Shown one piece after another: positions 1 through 11,937 of a stretch of 64,000 nucleotides of DNA. Positions within the stretch are counted from its first letter, which is position 1. Each line of letters starts with the position of its first letter. The translations under genes were made by a program, and so were the position numbers. The notes below the pieces were generated by a model. It was not told the origin of the DNA. It worked only from the letters and a program-made list of their open reading frames with translations, and searched no databases. This DNA is from Nannobrachium achirus (taxonomy: Eukaryota; Chordata; Actinopteri; Myctophiformes; Myctophidae), in contig OY997642.1 of NCBI GenBank assembly GCA_963921795.1, positions 62,835,909 to 62,899,908 on the forward strand. The letters are read 5' to 3'.

Positions 1-2
1 CC

Positions 3-143
3 AACTGGATGCGGCGCGCTGCCACACAGCACATCCATTTCCCCCGGTGGGGAGAACCATGGGAGAACAACATCCATGCAGAAAGAGAGGCAGCCGTCAC
101 GGGCCGTCGGGCCGTGGCACGTCGCGACAAACTCTGGAGATAA
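3..143 (+). CDS. Open frame truncated by the window edge, unidentified
   Basis: A frame open from the first complete codon runs 46 codons to TAA at 141-143. It is rich in Arg, Ala and Glu and ends in an AVARRDKLWR-like stretch. The basic, alanine-rich tail could be the C-terminus of a PIF/Harbinger-type transposase, but no catalytic motif is in view, so this is a weak inference. It is also short enough to be chance. Confidence 0.2.
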   Translation, partial: NWMRRAATQHIHFPRWGEPWENNIHAEREAAVTGRRAVARRDKLWR

Positions 144-358
144 GATTACAATCCTGCAAACGTATTCACGTTGATGATGTTTAGCGTGAATGAAACCCCA
201 CTGATTTATAACTAGTTGCATTGTTGGTGGCTGCTGCTGTTGCTGCTGCTCCGAAAACATCCGCAGTCTGTAGCAACAGCCTATCAGTGCATCGTTGTCA
301 AAGACATGACAGCCCATAATACTTTGTTGCCAGGCATCAGCCAATCACCGCGTCGTTG

Positions 359-396
<38 letters not shown>

Positions 397-984
397 TCAG
401 CGCATGCAATGAAAGTGAATGAATACGAGAAGTGGAAACAAAAACGTGGAGATGTTTTTCCACTTTTTTTTTTTTTTTTTTTACTATAATTCGTCCTGGG
501 TCCGGTCTGCGGTGCCTCGCGGTCCGGACATGGACCGCGGTCCGCCTATTGAGGACCCCTGAGATAGATAGACGTTCAGATATTTCTGTAAGAAATAAGG
601 CTTTGCTACATTTTGGTGGGCGATATATCGTAATCATTAGAACAGAGGATTGACTCTCAAATAAGTTAGCTTGATATTCAAAGGATGAAAAACTTCCAAA
701 GGACAGGCACTTGAATTTAAAAATGTCAGAGAAAATGTATGCCAAGCCTCCGCCTCTTTTTCCTTCGCGCACTGATTGAATAAAGTGATAGTTTGGTGGG
801 CAGGCGACACCAAGTGCAAAAGCTTTATAGTCTCTTCTACAGTGTAACAATAATTTGCCACGAAAGGGCCCAAACGGGCACATTTCTGATTGCTCCTGAT
901 CACAGTGATACATTGCAGTATGCTTCTGTGTATCAGTTTGTAACATTTACAAATACATCATAATGTACTTTGGTAGGGTTGAAC

Positions 985-1070
985 GTAAAGTTTAGTCATT
1001 TAGCAGATGCTTTCATCCAGAGAGACTTACAATAAGCAGGGTACACTGCAACAAGACAAACGTTATTGCC
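985..1070 (+). repeat. SINE-type core fragment
   Basis: The stretch reads approximately CATTTAGCAGATGCTTTCAT followed by a GACTTACAATAAGCAGG segment. A second copy lies at 59130-59185. This core is recognisable from teleost SINE-derived repeats. Both are fragments without a visible tRNA-like head. Confidence 0.55.
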
Positions 1071-1684
1071 TCAGCAAACTGTGAGAACAATTAATAATCT
1101 GCATTCTGCAGACTCCAGGGTTTTAGATAATAATGAACCTAGCATCTGTCAAAATTGCATGCCACATAAATAGGCCTCCAATGTTAACCTTTGCAAAAGT
1201 CTGCATGGTCATCCAGACTAGGTCTATTTTTTTATCCCACCACAATCTTGTAACCCATTTTTCACTCAGTGCCAATTGCTCAAGATATCATCTTGGCCCA
1301 CTACTCTCGCTCTGCCAACCTGGGGAGAACCTCAAACTGAGCTCATGCTCCTTTCAATGCACGAGGAGTGAGCGGACCCCTTATCAGGTCTTCTTCGTTT
1401 TTTTTGTTTTTTTTTTAATCAATTTACACATCTGAAAACTTCTGATGGCATTCTGCATAATGAGTACTTTCTACTTTCTTTGATACCAACAGTTTTATAC
1501 CTTCACTCAAGTACATTTTGAGTTTGTCTATACTGCAGTATTGATACTTTCTCCTCCTCAAGTCAAAACATTTTACTACATTTCTTTTCACAATTGCAAT
1601 ACTCTCTGAATGGCGAAATAAATTATAACGAAAACATACCATAACTAAACTGTACACTATAATATGATAGATAAATGATGAATT

Positions 1685-1760
1685 GATAGATAAATTGATT
1701 GATTGAATACTTTATTAGAAGCTTGCACACTTCACAGATACACAGTCAACTAACACCACA
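1685..1760 (-). repeat. LINE 3' tail with GATT microsatellite, minus strand
   Basis: A short GATT run is followed by GAATACTTTATTAGAAG. A closely related arrangement occurs at 52311-52460, where GATT units precede GAATTTATTAGAAGTTTGCA. In reverse orientation this is an AATAAA-containing 3' end followed by a TCAA-type tail, as in several fish non-LTR retrotransposons. The family is not identified. Confidence 0.45.
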
Positions 1761-2882
1761 AGAAAGCTGGTGGGCCTAAATTGGGGTCCCTTTTTTACAA
1801 CTCATAGTCTACTCAACATTATATTATGACAGACATGAGTTAGTCTAAAAATGAGTAGCCTGAAAACAGAGAAAACAAAACCTGCTCTTAACTATTCAGA
1901 TTTCCCTAGTAGGCTAGCCACTCACACAAAGTGCACACATTTCTTGTGCATGGTCCCCACCTGTTATACACAGTCTCCCCAAAAAATAAGGTTGTCATGC
2001 AGATTTAGGCCTTCCTTTGATCATGGTGGCTGGAATTAGGATATTATGGCTCTTCTTAACATTTTGTAGCACATTTACTGATTGACTCTGGTCAATAATC
2101 AGTGTGAGGTGAGTTTTCTGAACACCTTAATCAATCAATCAATCAATCAATCTGTCAATTCTATCATATTATAGTGTACAGTTTAGCTAGGTTCACAATG
2201 CGTGCAAGCTTGGAGAACAGCTTTTTCCAAATGGCCAAAATGTATATATCTTTGGGCTGAAGTGAATAATATGTTGTAATAATAATCACAATCTACAAAG
2301 TAACTAGTAACTTCTGGTCAGTCAGGTAACTCACGATAAATTGATTGTTCAATGTTTATTATTAATGAGTATACAAGTGTGTATGCAACATTTAATTTGC
2401 TGTTTGGATACATTTCCCCTTTGCTCAGCAGCAGCACAAAAGAAGAACTTCATTAGGAGAAATATAGATATAGCCACGTCATAGCCTTCTTCAGGTGTAA
2501 ACTGAACAAATGAGTCACAGTGAAGGTAGTGCATGCTGGGTAGAATTCACACAAAGCATGAATGAAATCAGCCTCTGCCCCAATGATCTTGACTGATTGT
2601 CAAATCAGCCACAGGCTGTTGTCTCTAGCAGTGAGAGAGACAGCCACATTATAGGAGGCCATCAGGAGGTATAGGGTATTTAAATAATAAGCCAGCATAT
2701 TTACAAACAAGAGGTAACAGTGTACCAAACCTATTACAGTCATATACAAGGATAATAACTATAAACAGTGTAAACAAAGTCAGATTTCACAAATAAAACT
2801 CAAATAACAACGCAACAAGAAATACAATGCAAAAGTAAAAACAATATACAATGATTAAGTAAGAAAAAACAAGTCAGAAGAA

Positions 2883-2993
2883 AGGCTTCAAATCAAATTC
2901 TTCGTTAAGACCATGTGGGGCCATAGTGTGAAGATAGTGTATATAGTACATCTCTCTCTGTAAAAGGTGTCGTTCTAGGTTGCCGCCTCTAGG
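2883..2993 (-). pseudogene. Penelope-like element, C-terminal relic
   Basis: The minus strand translates without a stop into a peptide starting PRGGNLERHLLQREMYYIHY and ending in a GLNEEFDLKP segment. This is the conserved tail of Penelope-like retroelement polyproteins, downstream of their GIY-YIG endonuclease: an RGGD/N block, LLQRE, a W/Y-I-x-x-L block, and a final P-x-GLNE-x-FD motif. Neighbouring minus-strand sequence on both sides is not readable as protein, so this is a short relic. Two other Penelope pieces, from the RT region and on the plus strand, lie at 24140 and 37447. They need not come from the same insertion. Confidence 0.8.
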
Positions 2994-3714
2994 GGTTTTT
3001 TAGCTGGTCTTCAGGCCAACAAACTGTCCAGCTCTATGATCAGATCATTTTCTCAGACGATAGGTTGCTACCTTTGATTACCTCTTATGGATATATGTCG
3101 CATGGTAACTGAGCTAGTTAACTAATTGACCATGTCATGTGAGTTGTAGCATCCAGACTTAACCCTTTAATGATGGGAATACCTGTTTGTATTTTCACCC
3201 TTCAGGACATGAACACATTTTGTGTTGTTGTTGCAATGTAGTATAGCATGAAATTGTTTAGTAATGTTTGAAATAAATATGATTACGTTTTTTTCTGAAC
3301 TGCCTGGGGTGCTCACAAAAGCCAGAGTAAAATGTTCACTTAAAACTCTTTAATTGCCTCTGTTCTTCTTATTTTATAGGTGGCCTTCCTACAGCAAGTT
3401 TCTCCTATAGGCTAATAGTTACCTGGTTATAACCATTAACTGAACTAAGCCAATAAGGCCCTCTATATCCTATATGATTTGTGTATTAAACTGTTTATTG
3501 CTTTACACTGCATTTATCACTGTGGAGTATTGTATTTGGCACTGTATTATTATTCCCTTTGTGTTTCTTTTTTCTTATTCATTATTCTGCTTTGGCAGTT
3601 TTTTCGTTTAGGCCTTTGATACGTATAATAACTATATGGCCATTCGAATTAGATATTTACTTGGATGTAATACATATCATTCACCTGTGTGTGCGCTCCT
3701 TCTCAACCCAGTAC

Positions 3715-3920
3715 TTTTCCATGTATGCACGGTCTGATTGAGCGTCACTCCCCCAGATTGGCCATGGTGCCTTTCGGGTACTTGTTGTGACCAGGGTGTT
3801 TCTTTGACCAGTGTTCGTATAACCCTGAAGAAGGCAGCTTGTCTGTCCAAAAACATTGGTTTATCATTCTGTGTAGTCCTATAATAAATGTGCATCGGCA
3901 GCTACGAGTGTGCGGCTTTA
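3715..3920 (+). repeat. Retroelement 3'-UTR-like segment
   Basis: It contains CCCTGAAGAAGGCAGCTTGT, then a CCAAAAACATTGG block, then ATAATAAATGTGC. The CTGAAGAAGG...GAAACGTTGG...AATAAA arrangement recurs at the 3' ends of fish Penelope/Neptune-type elements. A similar motif sits in reverse at about 60885-60930. The family assignment is inference. Confidence 0.35.
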
Positions 3921-4045
3921 CTCTTTTTTCAAATGTACCCTAACATCTTTCAAAGTGAAATATCCCTTTAACATGGAGTCCAGGTGGTTGGCTGAGGTGT
4001 GATGCAGATTGGCTTGCTCATCTAACAAACATTATAAAGGTGTGT

Positions 4046-4151
<106 letters not shown>

Positions 4152-4701
4152 CTTTTGGGAGTCTAAGACTAAGCAAGTTATTTAGCAAGTAAAGCAAGTT
4201 AGTATTAAGTAAGTAAGTAAGTAAGTATGGATCCAGAATTATATCAGTCCATTATGGACTTTAAATTACACAATATATATCGTGAGCCAGAAGGTCAGCC
4301 TTTAAGTCGCCAGGCCAGGGGAAATATAAGGCGAAGAGACGACCGATATGTGCTAATCGGTATGTATTCTTTGAAACTATCAATCTCCATAAGATAATTG
4401 TTTTATAAGATCTGAAATGTAATATTGCCATCACATTAATTTTCAAATGTATTTGTACCAGATGGTGTACTGCACTACAAATGCACCAGAAGCCGTTCAA
4501 AGGAGCCTCATTTGGCCAAGGTAAATATATTTCATGCTTACTTCTGGTGCTCAAACACTAGAAATTCCCAATGGGGCTCAAAAGAGGACTGTCTGTCTGT
4601 CTGTATCTCATACATGGGAATACTGATTACTTCAGTCTATATTAGTAGCCTTAGTAGTCTTTTTTTTAATGTGCAATGCATTCATATTTAAGTTCATATA
4701 G

Positions 4702-5305
4702 TTAAAGGGATACTTCACTTTATAAAAAACCTTTGGTCATTTTATCCTCTGGCTTTTATGAACACCCTGGACAGTTTTTAAGTTGGTTGATTCAATATTT
4801 AGATATTTGATGTAAATGTTACTCATCCTCCAGGGCCGCTCCCCAAACACACTCATTGTAACTTCTAACTCCATTTTAACCATGATAGATCATTAAAAAC
4901 ACCCATTATTCTTTCTGTTGACTCCTACTACCATCCTAGCTTTGTTTTTTCGAAACCTTTTTATTTAATTGGGAATCATTCCTTTGGGGAAATGGAAAAA
5001 AGTAATACAAAAAAGAATTATTAGAAAGAAATTTCAAACGTTATCGAAAACAACATACCCTGCTAATGTATTAGGAGGGTATTATGATTCACCAGAAAAA
5101 AAAAAGTTTTTAATGATTTGAATGATTCGTTTGAATTTCCCAATATGTGTGTTTGGGGAGAGGCCCTGGGTCTGGAGGGCCTGGTAACATTTACATCAAA
5201 TATCTAAATACTGACTCAAGCAACTTAAAAAGTGTTCAGGGTGTCCATAAAAGCCTGATCAGACGATAAAATTAACAAGTATTTTAAAGTAAAATATCCC
5301 TTTAA
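4702..5305. mobile_element. Foldback MITE, TTAAAGGGATA family, copy 1
   Basis: It opens TTAAAGGGATACTTCACTTT and closes with AAAATATCCCTTTAA, and the arms stay complementary well into the element (a GAACACCCTG block pairs with CAGGGTGTCC). No reading frame of note. Related sequence occurs at 5307-5635, 9095-9402, 11880-11937, 47370-48105 and as an end fragment near 3950-3975. A TTAA target is plausible but cannot be separated from the terminal bases. Confidence 0.75.
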
Positions 5306-5704
5306 CTTAAAGGGATAGTCTACTTTCAAAAAAACTTTTTGTCATTGTATGGTCTAATCAGGCTTGTATGAACACCCTGAACAGTTTTTAATTTTCTTCA
5401 TTCAGTATTTAGATATTTGATGTAAATGTTATCTGGTCCTCCAGGCCCAGGCCCTCTCCCCACACACACTCATTGTAACTTCAAACTCCATTTTAACCAT
5501 GATAGATTCATTAAAAACACCCATTATTTTTTATGGTGACTCATACTACACTCCTAATACGTGAGCAGGCCGTGTTTTTTCAATAACCCTTTTCATTTAT
5601 TTATAATAATTATTTTGGAAAATGGAAAAAATTAACTAGAAATACTGTTCCTTCGAAACAGTGTGGGCTCGCTTCCAACCCAACAAATAGGATACTTTAA
5701 GGTA

Positions 5705-6405
5705 CTGTAAGGTACAGTACCTTACAGTATTGTACTGTACCTTACTATACTGTACTGCACCTTACTGTACTGTACTGTACTGTACTGTACTGTACTGTAA
5801 CTTACTGTACTGTACTTTACTGTACTCTACTGTACTGTACCTTACTGTACTTTACTGTACTCTACTGTAACTTACTGTACTTTACTGTACTCTACTGTAC
5901 TGTACCTTACTGTACTTTACTGTACTCTACTGTACCTTACTGTACTGTACCTTACTGTACTGTACTTTACTGTACTCTACTGTACCTTACTGTACTGTAC
6001 CTTACTGTACTGTACTTTACTGTACCTTACTGTACTGTACTGTACCTTACTGTACTATACTATACTGTACTCTACTGTACCGTACTGTACCTTACTGTAC
6101 TGTACTCTACTGTACTTTACTGTACTCTACTGTACTGTACTCCACTGTACCTTACTGTACTTTATTGTACTTTACTGTACTTTATTGTACTTTACTGTAC
6201 TCTACTGTACTTTACTGTACTCTACTGTACCTTACTGTATTGTTTTGTACTTTACTGTACCGTACTGTACTCTACTATACCTTACTGTACTGTACCTTTC
6301 TGTACCTTACTGTACTTTACTGTACTCTACTGAACCTTACTGTACTTTTACTGTACTCTACTGAACCTTACTGTACATATTCTGTACTCTACTGAACCTT
6401 ACTGT
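5705..6405 (+). repeat. Pentanucleotide array, TACTG variants
   Basis: About 700 bp of a 5-bp repeat in which TACTG alternates with variants giving CTTTA, CTCTA and CCTTA units. The variants appear in recurring higher-order order (for example CTGTACTTTACTGTACTCTA), which suggests expansion of blocks as well as single units. A 76-codon Tyr/Leu-rich frame inside it is only translated repeat. Confidence 0.95.
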
Positions 6406-6778
6406 ACATATTCTATGTGTTCTAGAGGTGTATATTGAGTGCATATACTGTAGGTTAACAATCCCAGATCACATCTGTCCTCCACTATGTCTATAACCAA
6501 GGCGTTCTTCTATGTGGCCACTCCAGACTGAGGAGTGGAGCATGACTTTTATTGTGTTTGTGGTTCTGATTTGAAAATGCATTGGTTGTGATATCTCCCT
6601 GAAAACCAACAACAACCACTAATACGGCTGATTGTCCCTGCGGGTTCTAGGATATATACTGTAAATCCCATTGCCCGGGATCCTAAAACCTTATTCTTTT
6701 TAAGTAAAATTTCTAAAACACTACAAAACATGTCTCAAAGACAAATACAAGCAAACGTCTCCACAGTAACACAGTAAC

Positions 6779-6779
<1 letters not shown>

Positions 6780-6849
<70 letters not shown>
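6780..6849. repeat. (GT)n microsatellite
   Basis: About 70 bp of GT dinucleotides within unit 1 of the tandem duplication and absent from unit 2. It is followed at 6935-7075 by a reversed copy of the common fish AAGTACTTGTATATACTTGAG-type repeat. Confidence 0.97.
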
Positions 6850-6850
<1 letters not shown>

Positions 6851-7624
6851 CGTGTGCACATTGTAGATCAACTTCATAGCAGTATTTAGTGGTCCATCTA
6901 TGTTTTTTTATTAATAATAAAATCTGCAAAGTAACAAGTAACTGAAGCTGTCAAATGCTGTATTTATAGTAGAGTATATGTAACAAAAATGGAAAGTAGA
7001 GTAAAAGTACCTCAAAATTGTACTGTAGGTACAAGTACTTGTATATACTTGAGTAAATGTACTTGGTTACTTTGCAGCACCACAGAACAGCCAATGACAG
7101 ACAGGCCTTTAATCACAGCTGTTTCAATCAGTAGAGTGGAGAGGGACATTTAGAGATATGTGTAGTTTTAACTCAGAATATATACATCACACAGCTTAGA
7201 TATTTGGATCAAATCAGAGAGCAGACCTGTGTGAACGCAATGATATAAATAGCATATCTGAAGTGTGAATATTGCAGCCACAGCGCCTTAACATAAACAT
7301 GGGTCCCTTTCCTCTGTCTACACTCTGTCCCCACTCACTAAACCCATTGGAAATGCATTGGGTGCTTAAAGTTAAACATTTTTATTTTTTTATAATTATT
7401 CTACAAAACATTTCAAAACGAAAAATACAAGCACACGTGTCCTCAGTAAGCTGAACACATACAAAAAATTGGATGGTGTTGAAAGGTGTAAGCGTGTAGG
7501 AGATGAATCACGCCAAAGTTTTGAGGAGATACACATATAGCTATAAATAAATAAACAAACTAGAAATACTGTTCCTTCGAAACAGTGTGGGCTCGCTTCC
7601 AACCCAACAAATAGGATACTTTAA

Positions 7625-8213
7625 GGTACTGTAAGGTACAGTACCTTACTATACTGTACTGCACCTTACTGTACTGTACTGTACTGTACTGTACTGTACT
7701 GTAACTTACTGTACTTTACTGTACTCTACTGTACTGTACTTTACTGTATTCTACTGTAACTTACTGTACTTTACTGTACTCTACTGTACCTTACTGTACT
7801 GTACTCTACTGTACCTTACTGTACTGTACTGTACCTTACTGTACTATACTATACTGTACTCTACTGTACCGTACTGTACCTTACTGTACTGCTACTGTAC
7901 CTTACTGTACTGTACTCTACTGTACCTTACTGTACTGTACTGTACCTTACTGTACTATACTATACTGTACTCTACTGTACCGTACTGTACCTTACTGTAC
8001 TGTACTCTACTGTACCTTACTATACTGTACTTTACTGTACTCTACTGTACTTTACTGTACTCCACTGTACCTTACTGTACTGTATTGTACTTTACTGTAC
8101 CTTACTGTACTGTACTCTACTGTACCTTTCTGTACCTTACTGTACTTTACTGTACTCTACTGAACCTTACTGTACTTTTACTGTACTCTACTGAACCTTA
8201 CTGTACTGTACAT
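7625..8213 (+). repeat. Pentanucleotide array, second copy
   Basis: The unit-2 counterpart of the array at 5705, about 590 bp, with the same set of pentamer variants in a different block order. The length difference between the two shows post-duplication expansion or contraction. Confidence 0.93.
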
Positions 8214-8989
8214 ATTCTATGTGTTCTAGATCTACATTTTTGATTCTGTGTTTGGGAACCAGCAACTGTCAAATGGACTCCAACTGTAGTGGAGTATATT
8301 GAGTGCATATACTGTAGGCTAACAATCCCAGATCACATCTGTCCTCCACTATGTCTATAACCAAGGCGTTCTTCTATGTGGCCACTCCAGACTGAGGAGT
8401 GGAGCATGGCTTTTATTGTGTTTGTGGATCTGACTTGGAAATGCATTGGTTTTGATATCTCCCTGACAACCAACAACAACCACTAATATGGCTGACTGTC
8501 CCTGCGGGCTCTAGGATATATGGCTATGGGATTTACATCCCATCGCCCGGACTTGATTCTTGATCACAGCTGTGTAATCAGTAGAGTGGAGAGGGACATT
8601 TATTTATAGTTTTAACTATAACTATAGTTTTATACATCACACAGCTTAGACATTTGGATCAAATCAGAGAGCAGACCTGTGTGAACGCAATGATATAGAT
8701 AGCATATCTGAAGTGTGAACACTGCAGCCACAGCGCCTTAACATAAACATGGGTCTATTATCCTTCTCTCCACTCTGTCCCCACTCACTAAACCCATTGG
8801 AAATGCATTGGGTGCTTAAAGTTAAACATTTTTATTTTTTTATATTTATACTACAAAACATTTCAAAACCAAAAGTACAAGCACACGTGTCCTCAGTAAG
8901 CTGAACACATAAAAATTTGAATGGTGTTGAAAGGTGTAAGCGTTTAAGAGATGAATCGCGCCAAAGTTTTGAGGATACTGACTGACTAT

Positions 8990-9090
8990 AAATAATGAAG
9001 ATAACATACGTGTGCTCGCCTTCCAGGCGAGCCCACAATAAATAATGAAGATAACATACGTGTGCTCGCCTTCCAGGCGAGCCCACAAAT
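8990..9090 (+). repeat. Two tandem copies of a ~50-bp unit
   Basis: AATAATGAAGATAACATACG followed by GTGTGCTCGCCTTCCAGGCG occurs twice in immediate succession. Each unit contains the inverted pair CTCGCCT/AGGCGAG, able to form a small hairpin. Confidence 0.9.
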
Positions 9091-9402
9091 ACAATAAAAA
9101 TATATAAAAAATAAATGAGAAACGTTATGGAAAAAACACGGCCTGCTCACATATTAGGAGGGTAGTATGAGTCACCATAAAAAATAATGGGTGTTTTAAT
9201 GAATCTATCATGGTTAAAATGGAGTTTGAAGTTACAATGAGTGTGTGTGGGGAGAGGTCCTGGGCCTGGAGGGCCGAATAACATTTACATCAAATATCCA
9301 AATACTGAATGAAGAAAATGTAAAACTGTTCAGGGTGTTCATACAAGCCTGATTAGACTATACAATGACAAAAAGTTTTTTGAAAGTGGAATATCCCTTT
9401 AA

Positions 9403-9828
9403 CTCATTCCCTGCCAGGCCCGATAGTCCCGAGATTATTCCAATGTCTTTCCCCGCCAGGCCCGATAGTCCCGAGAATAAAAAAAAAAAAAAAAAAAAAT
9501 TCAAAAAAGTTTTTTGACCCCCAAAAATGGAGTAGGCATGATAGCAATCGCGAAATTGCATGTTTAACCCCCATAGCAACCCCATCTTTCAAGCATGGCA
9601 GCCATTTTGGCAGCCATCTTTGTTAAACATAGTGGCTGTTATCTCATGAATGCCTGAACGGATTTCCATTCGGATTTTTTTGTTTGAAAGCTGTGAGCAA
9701 TGTGGACACACGTGGTGCATTATCTAGGCATGGGTGTGCATGATCCGTGCACACCCAATTACATGGAAGTCTATGGAGACGAATGGCAGGTGGGAGTACG
9801 GAGGTATGTTAAAATGGCGGTCAATGTG
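9403..9828. mobile_element. TTAA-flanked nonautonomous element
   Basis: It is bounded by TTAA at 9399-9402 and 9829-9832. Inner ends are CTCATTCCCTGCC and, in reverse, CACATTGACCGCC, giving a short imperfect inverted repeat. CCAGGCCCGATAGTCCCGAG occurs twice near the left end. A relative with the same CCCTGC / GGCCCGATA start and the same TTAA flanks lies at 59633-60685. The TTAA duplication is the signature of piggyBac-type transposition; no coding sequence is present. Confidence 0.6.
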
Positions 9829-10348
9829 TTAAGAACATATAAATGCATTCGAAATTAAATAACTCGAAAAATAAAAATACTGTTCCTACGAAACAGTGTG
9901 GGCTCGCATGTAACTCCATGTATGGGCACCAATCTACCTTTTGGCTGCACCTCATTGGCTAAGGGCCCTGCCTTTGATAGTAGATGAATAATGAAGACAA
10001 CATACGTGTGCTGTGCTCGCTTTCAACAAGTCCACAATAAAAAAATAAGCTATGTTTGCCTGTATATGCATTGTGGCCCTCTGGAATGAAGGTGAAAATA
10101 GTGTGGCCCTCTCTGTCAAAGTTGCCCACCCTGGTCTAACTCATCCCTATCTACCTAGGTGGTGGTGTCGGCTGCTGAGGCCAATGAGATCTTTCTGGAG
10201 ACCCATGCCAGTAGTATCGGTGGTCACTGTGGAGTGGAGAAAACCCATGAAGCAGTGAGCCGCCGATACTACTGGCCTGGCATGCAGAGTGATATAAGAA
10301 CATGGGTAAGTTCCAGTCCAGTAGGCCTATGAATGTCTGGATGTACCC

Positions 10349-10409
10349 TACCAGTCAAAAGTTTGGACACAGCATGTGTGAGATGCTGTGTCCAAACTTT
10401 TGACTGGTA
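10349..10409. mobile_element. 61-bp Tc1-type terminal-repeat hairpin
   Basis: Two perfect 27-bp inverted arms flank a 7-bp loop (10376-10382). The arms begin TACCAGTCAAAAGTTTGGAC, the well-known terminal sequence of fish Tc1-like transposons, which target TA. Nothing of the transposon body is left. It lies in an intron of the integrase-like gene. Confidence 0.85.
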
Positions 10410-10568
10410 TACAGGGTATGGATGTACCGTATGTATTCTTACATGCAGGCCTATTTATGCAGGCCTAGGAAACCACTGTCAAATTGAAGTAGTATTTACA
10501 TTCAAACACCCATGTCATTGTATATCCCCTTCACTTACTTGTGCTTGACCAAAGGCCTGTGATATACA

Positions 10569-10595
10569 TTAAAGGAGTAGTTTACCCCCAAATGA

Positions 10596-10636
<41 letters not shown>

Positions 10637-11320
10637 GATCACTCACTCATCACTCCATGGTTACTTGAGTTCAATAATATATATATATGTTTTGTCCCAT
10701 TCCTAAGCCAATAATTTGATTATAATACATGTACCCTCATTGATTCTGGATGGAGATGGGTCTCCACCCGGAATCAATGGGCCTAAAGACTCTCCTCAAA
10801 TGATTGGCTTAGGAATGCAACAAAAACAAAACAAAAGAATATTCTTGAACTCAAGTCTCTATGGGGTGAGTAATTGCGACCATCAGGTCGCAGTTACTAT
10901 TAAAACCTCCACCGTCTGTCAGTCTGTATGTCCGTCAAGTCACACTTGTGCCCTACTCATATCTCTGCCACCGTTGTCCTTATCCACACCAAACTTTGCA
11001 ACACACACTCCTTGGCTGCCAAACCACAACCTCCACCCCATTTCTCACATGGTCCTCTTCTCTTCCATGAGGCTGATTCAGAACACATTTTTGGACACTG
11101 CTCCTACATATTTTGCCCTAAAATCACGCAAAGCGGTACACAATATGTTTAAAGTCATGTCATCAACATGGATCTGTCCCATTTCCCATATTCCTTCCTG
11201 ATTGGCTCTGACTGCCTTCTAAAGTTTGTATATGCGACATGACGGTCGCTTATCTCCCGATTACGGAGTCTTCCTGGTCGATAGAAAATAAGTCATTTTG
11301 GGGGTGAACTACTCCTTTAA
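10569..11320. mobile_element. Foldback MITE, TTAAAGGAGTAGTT family
   Basis: It opens TTAAAGGAGTAGTTTACCCC and closes GGGGTGAACTACTCCTTTAA; pairing extends to ACATTAAAGG/CCTTTAATGT at the edges. An internal (CTAT)n run sits at 10592-10637. It occupies the first intron of the integrase-like gene. The left end alone of a relative is present at 42803-42900. Confidence 0.75.
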
Positions 11321-11879
11321 TGTGCATATCATTTGACTTCAGGTCGCAGAGTGTCCAGGCTGCCAAGCCAAGCGTGGCAGCTTGAAGGCCAGCAGCCAGT
11401 ACCAGCCCATCACAGTGAGTGTTGTGCAACTGAATATCCCTCGCTCCATTTGCTAGGATGGGCGGGCTACCAGCCAATCATACACATGTCTAATTGTCTG
11501 TATTCTCTCCTTAAGGTCAGGGAGCCATTTGAACTGGTGGGGATAGACCTGATGTCTCTGGAGCCGACGGAGGAGGGCCACAGATACGTCTGTGTGATTG
11601 TGGACTATTTTACAAAATGGTCGGAGGCGTACGCCATAAAGGACAAAACAGCAGACACAATCACTGGCTGCATCCTGGAATGGGTCTATCGGTATGGGGT
11701 CCCGCAGAGATTCTTGTCAGACCTGGGGCGGGAGTTTCGAAACAAGGTACAGTACAACACTCATGAAACATTATTATTATATATTATATTTGTGTTACTA
11801 ATAAACTATTACTACTACTAGTAGTTGTTGTTGTGTATAGTGGGGGGGGGGGGGGGGGGGTCATACCGTTGCTAGGAAT

Positions 11880-11937
11880 CTGATTAGGACGATAAAAATA
11901 CCAAAAATGTTTTGTTAAAGTGAAATATCCCTTTAAT
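11880..11937. mobile_element. Right end of a TTAAAGGGATA-type MITE
   Basis: GATAAAAATACC...AAAGTGAAATATCCCTTTAA matches the right arm of the MITE at 4702-5305. It sits in intron 3 of the integrase-like gene, next to a poly-G run at 11842-11860. Confidence 0.6.

Larger units (their letters stand above)
144..2880. other. Gene-free stretch with scattered repeat remnants
   Basis: No convincing coding exon is seen. It contains a TC/AC microsatellite at about 360-398, poly-T near 465-482, a SINE-like core near 990-1060, a piece of the common fish repeat with GAGTACTTTCTACTTT near 1440-1530, and a GATT-type LINE tail near 1690-1750. The open frames here are short and low in complexity. Confidence 0.6.
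5635..9000 (+). repeat. 1.92 kb tandem duplication, two units
   Basis: ACTAGAAATACTGTTCCTTC starts both units, at 5635 and 7559. In each it is followed by the pentanucleotide array, a CTATGTGTTCTAGA block, the CACATCTGTCCTCCACTATG block, and an A/T-rich tail with CACACGTGTCCTCAGTAAGC. Unit 1 carries a (GT)n insertion that unit 2 lacks. A related head sequence recurs near 9875. The ACGAAACAGTGTGGGCTCGC-like head and GCTCGCCTTCCAGGCGAGCC tail suggest a mobile unit, not identified. Confidence 0.8.
5307..9402. mobile_element. Foldback MITE copy 2, split by a 3.5 kb insertion
   Basis: The left arm (5307-5635) starts TTAAAGGGATAG only two bases after copy 1. Its inverted partner is at about 9095-9402, ending ATATCCCTTTAA. 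Both arms contain the GAACACCCTGAACAG, GTTTGAAGTTACAATGAG and CGGCCTGCTCAC blocks in opposite orientation. The loop is occupied by the tandem duplication at 5635-9090, so the insertion came after this MITE. Confidence 0.7.

Noticed and set aside
6165..6395. 76-codon Tyr/Leu/Thr-rich open frame
   Set aside because: It is the pentanucleotide array translated; the codon pattern repeats every five residues and follows the DNA repeat.
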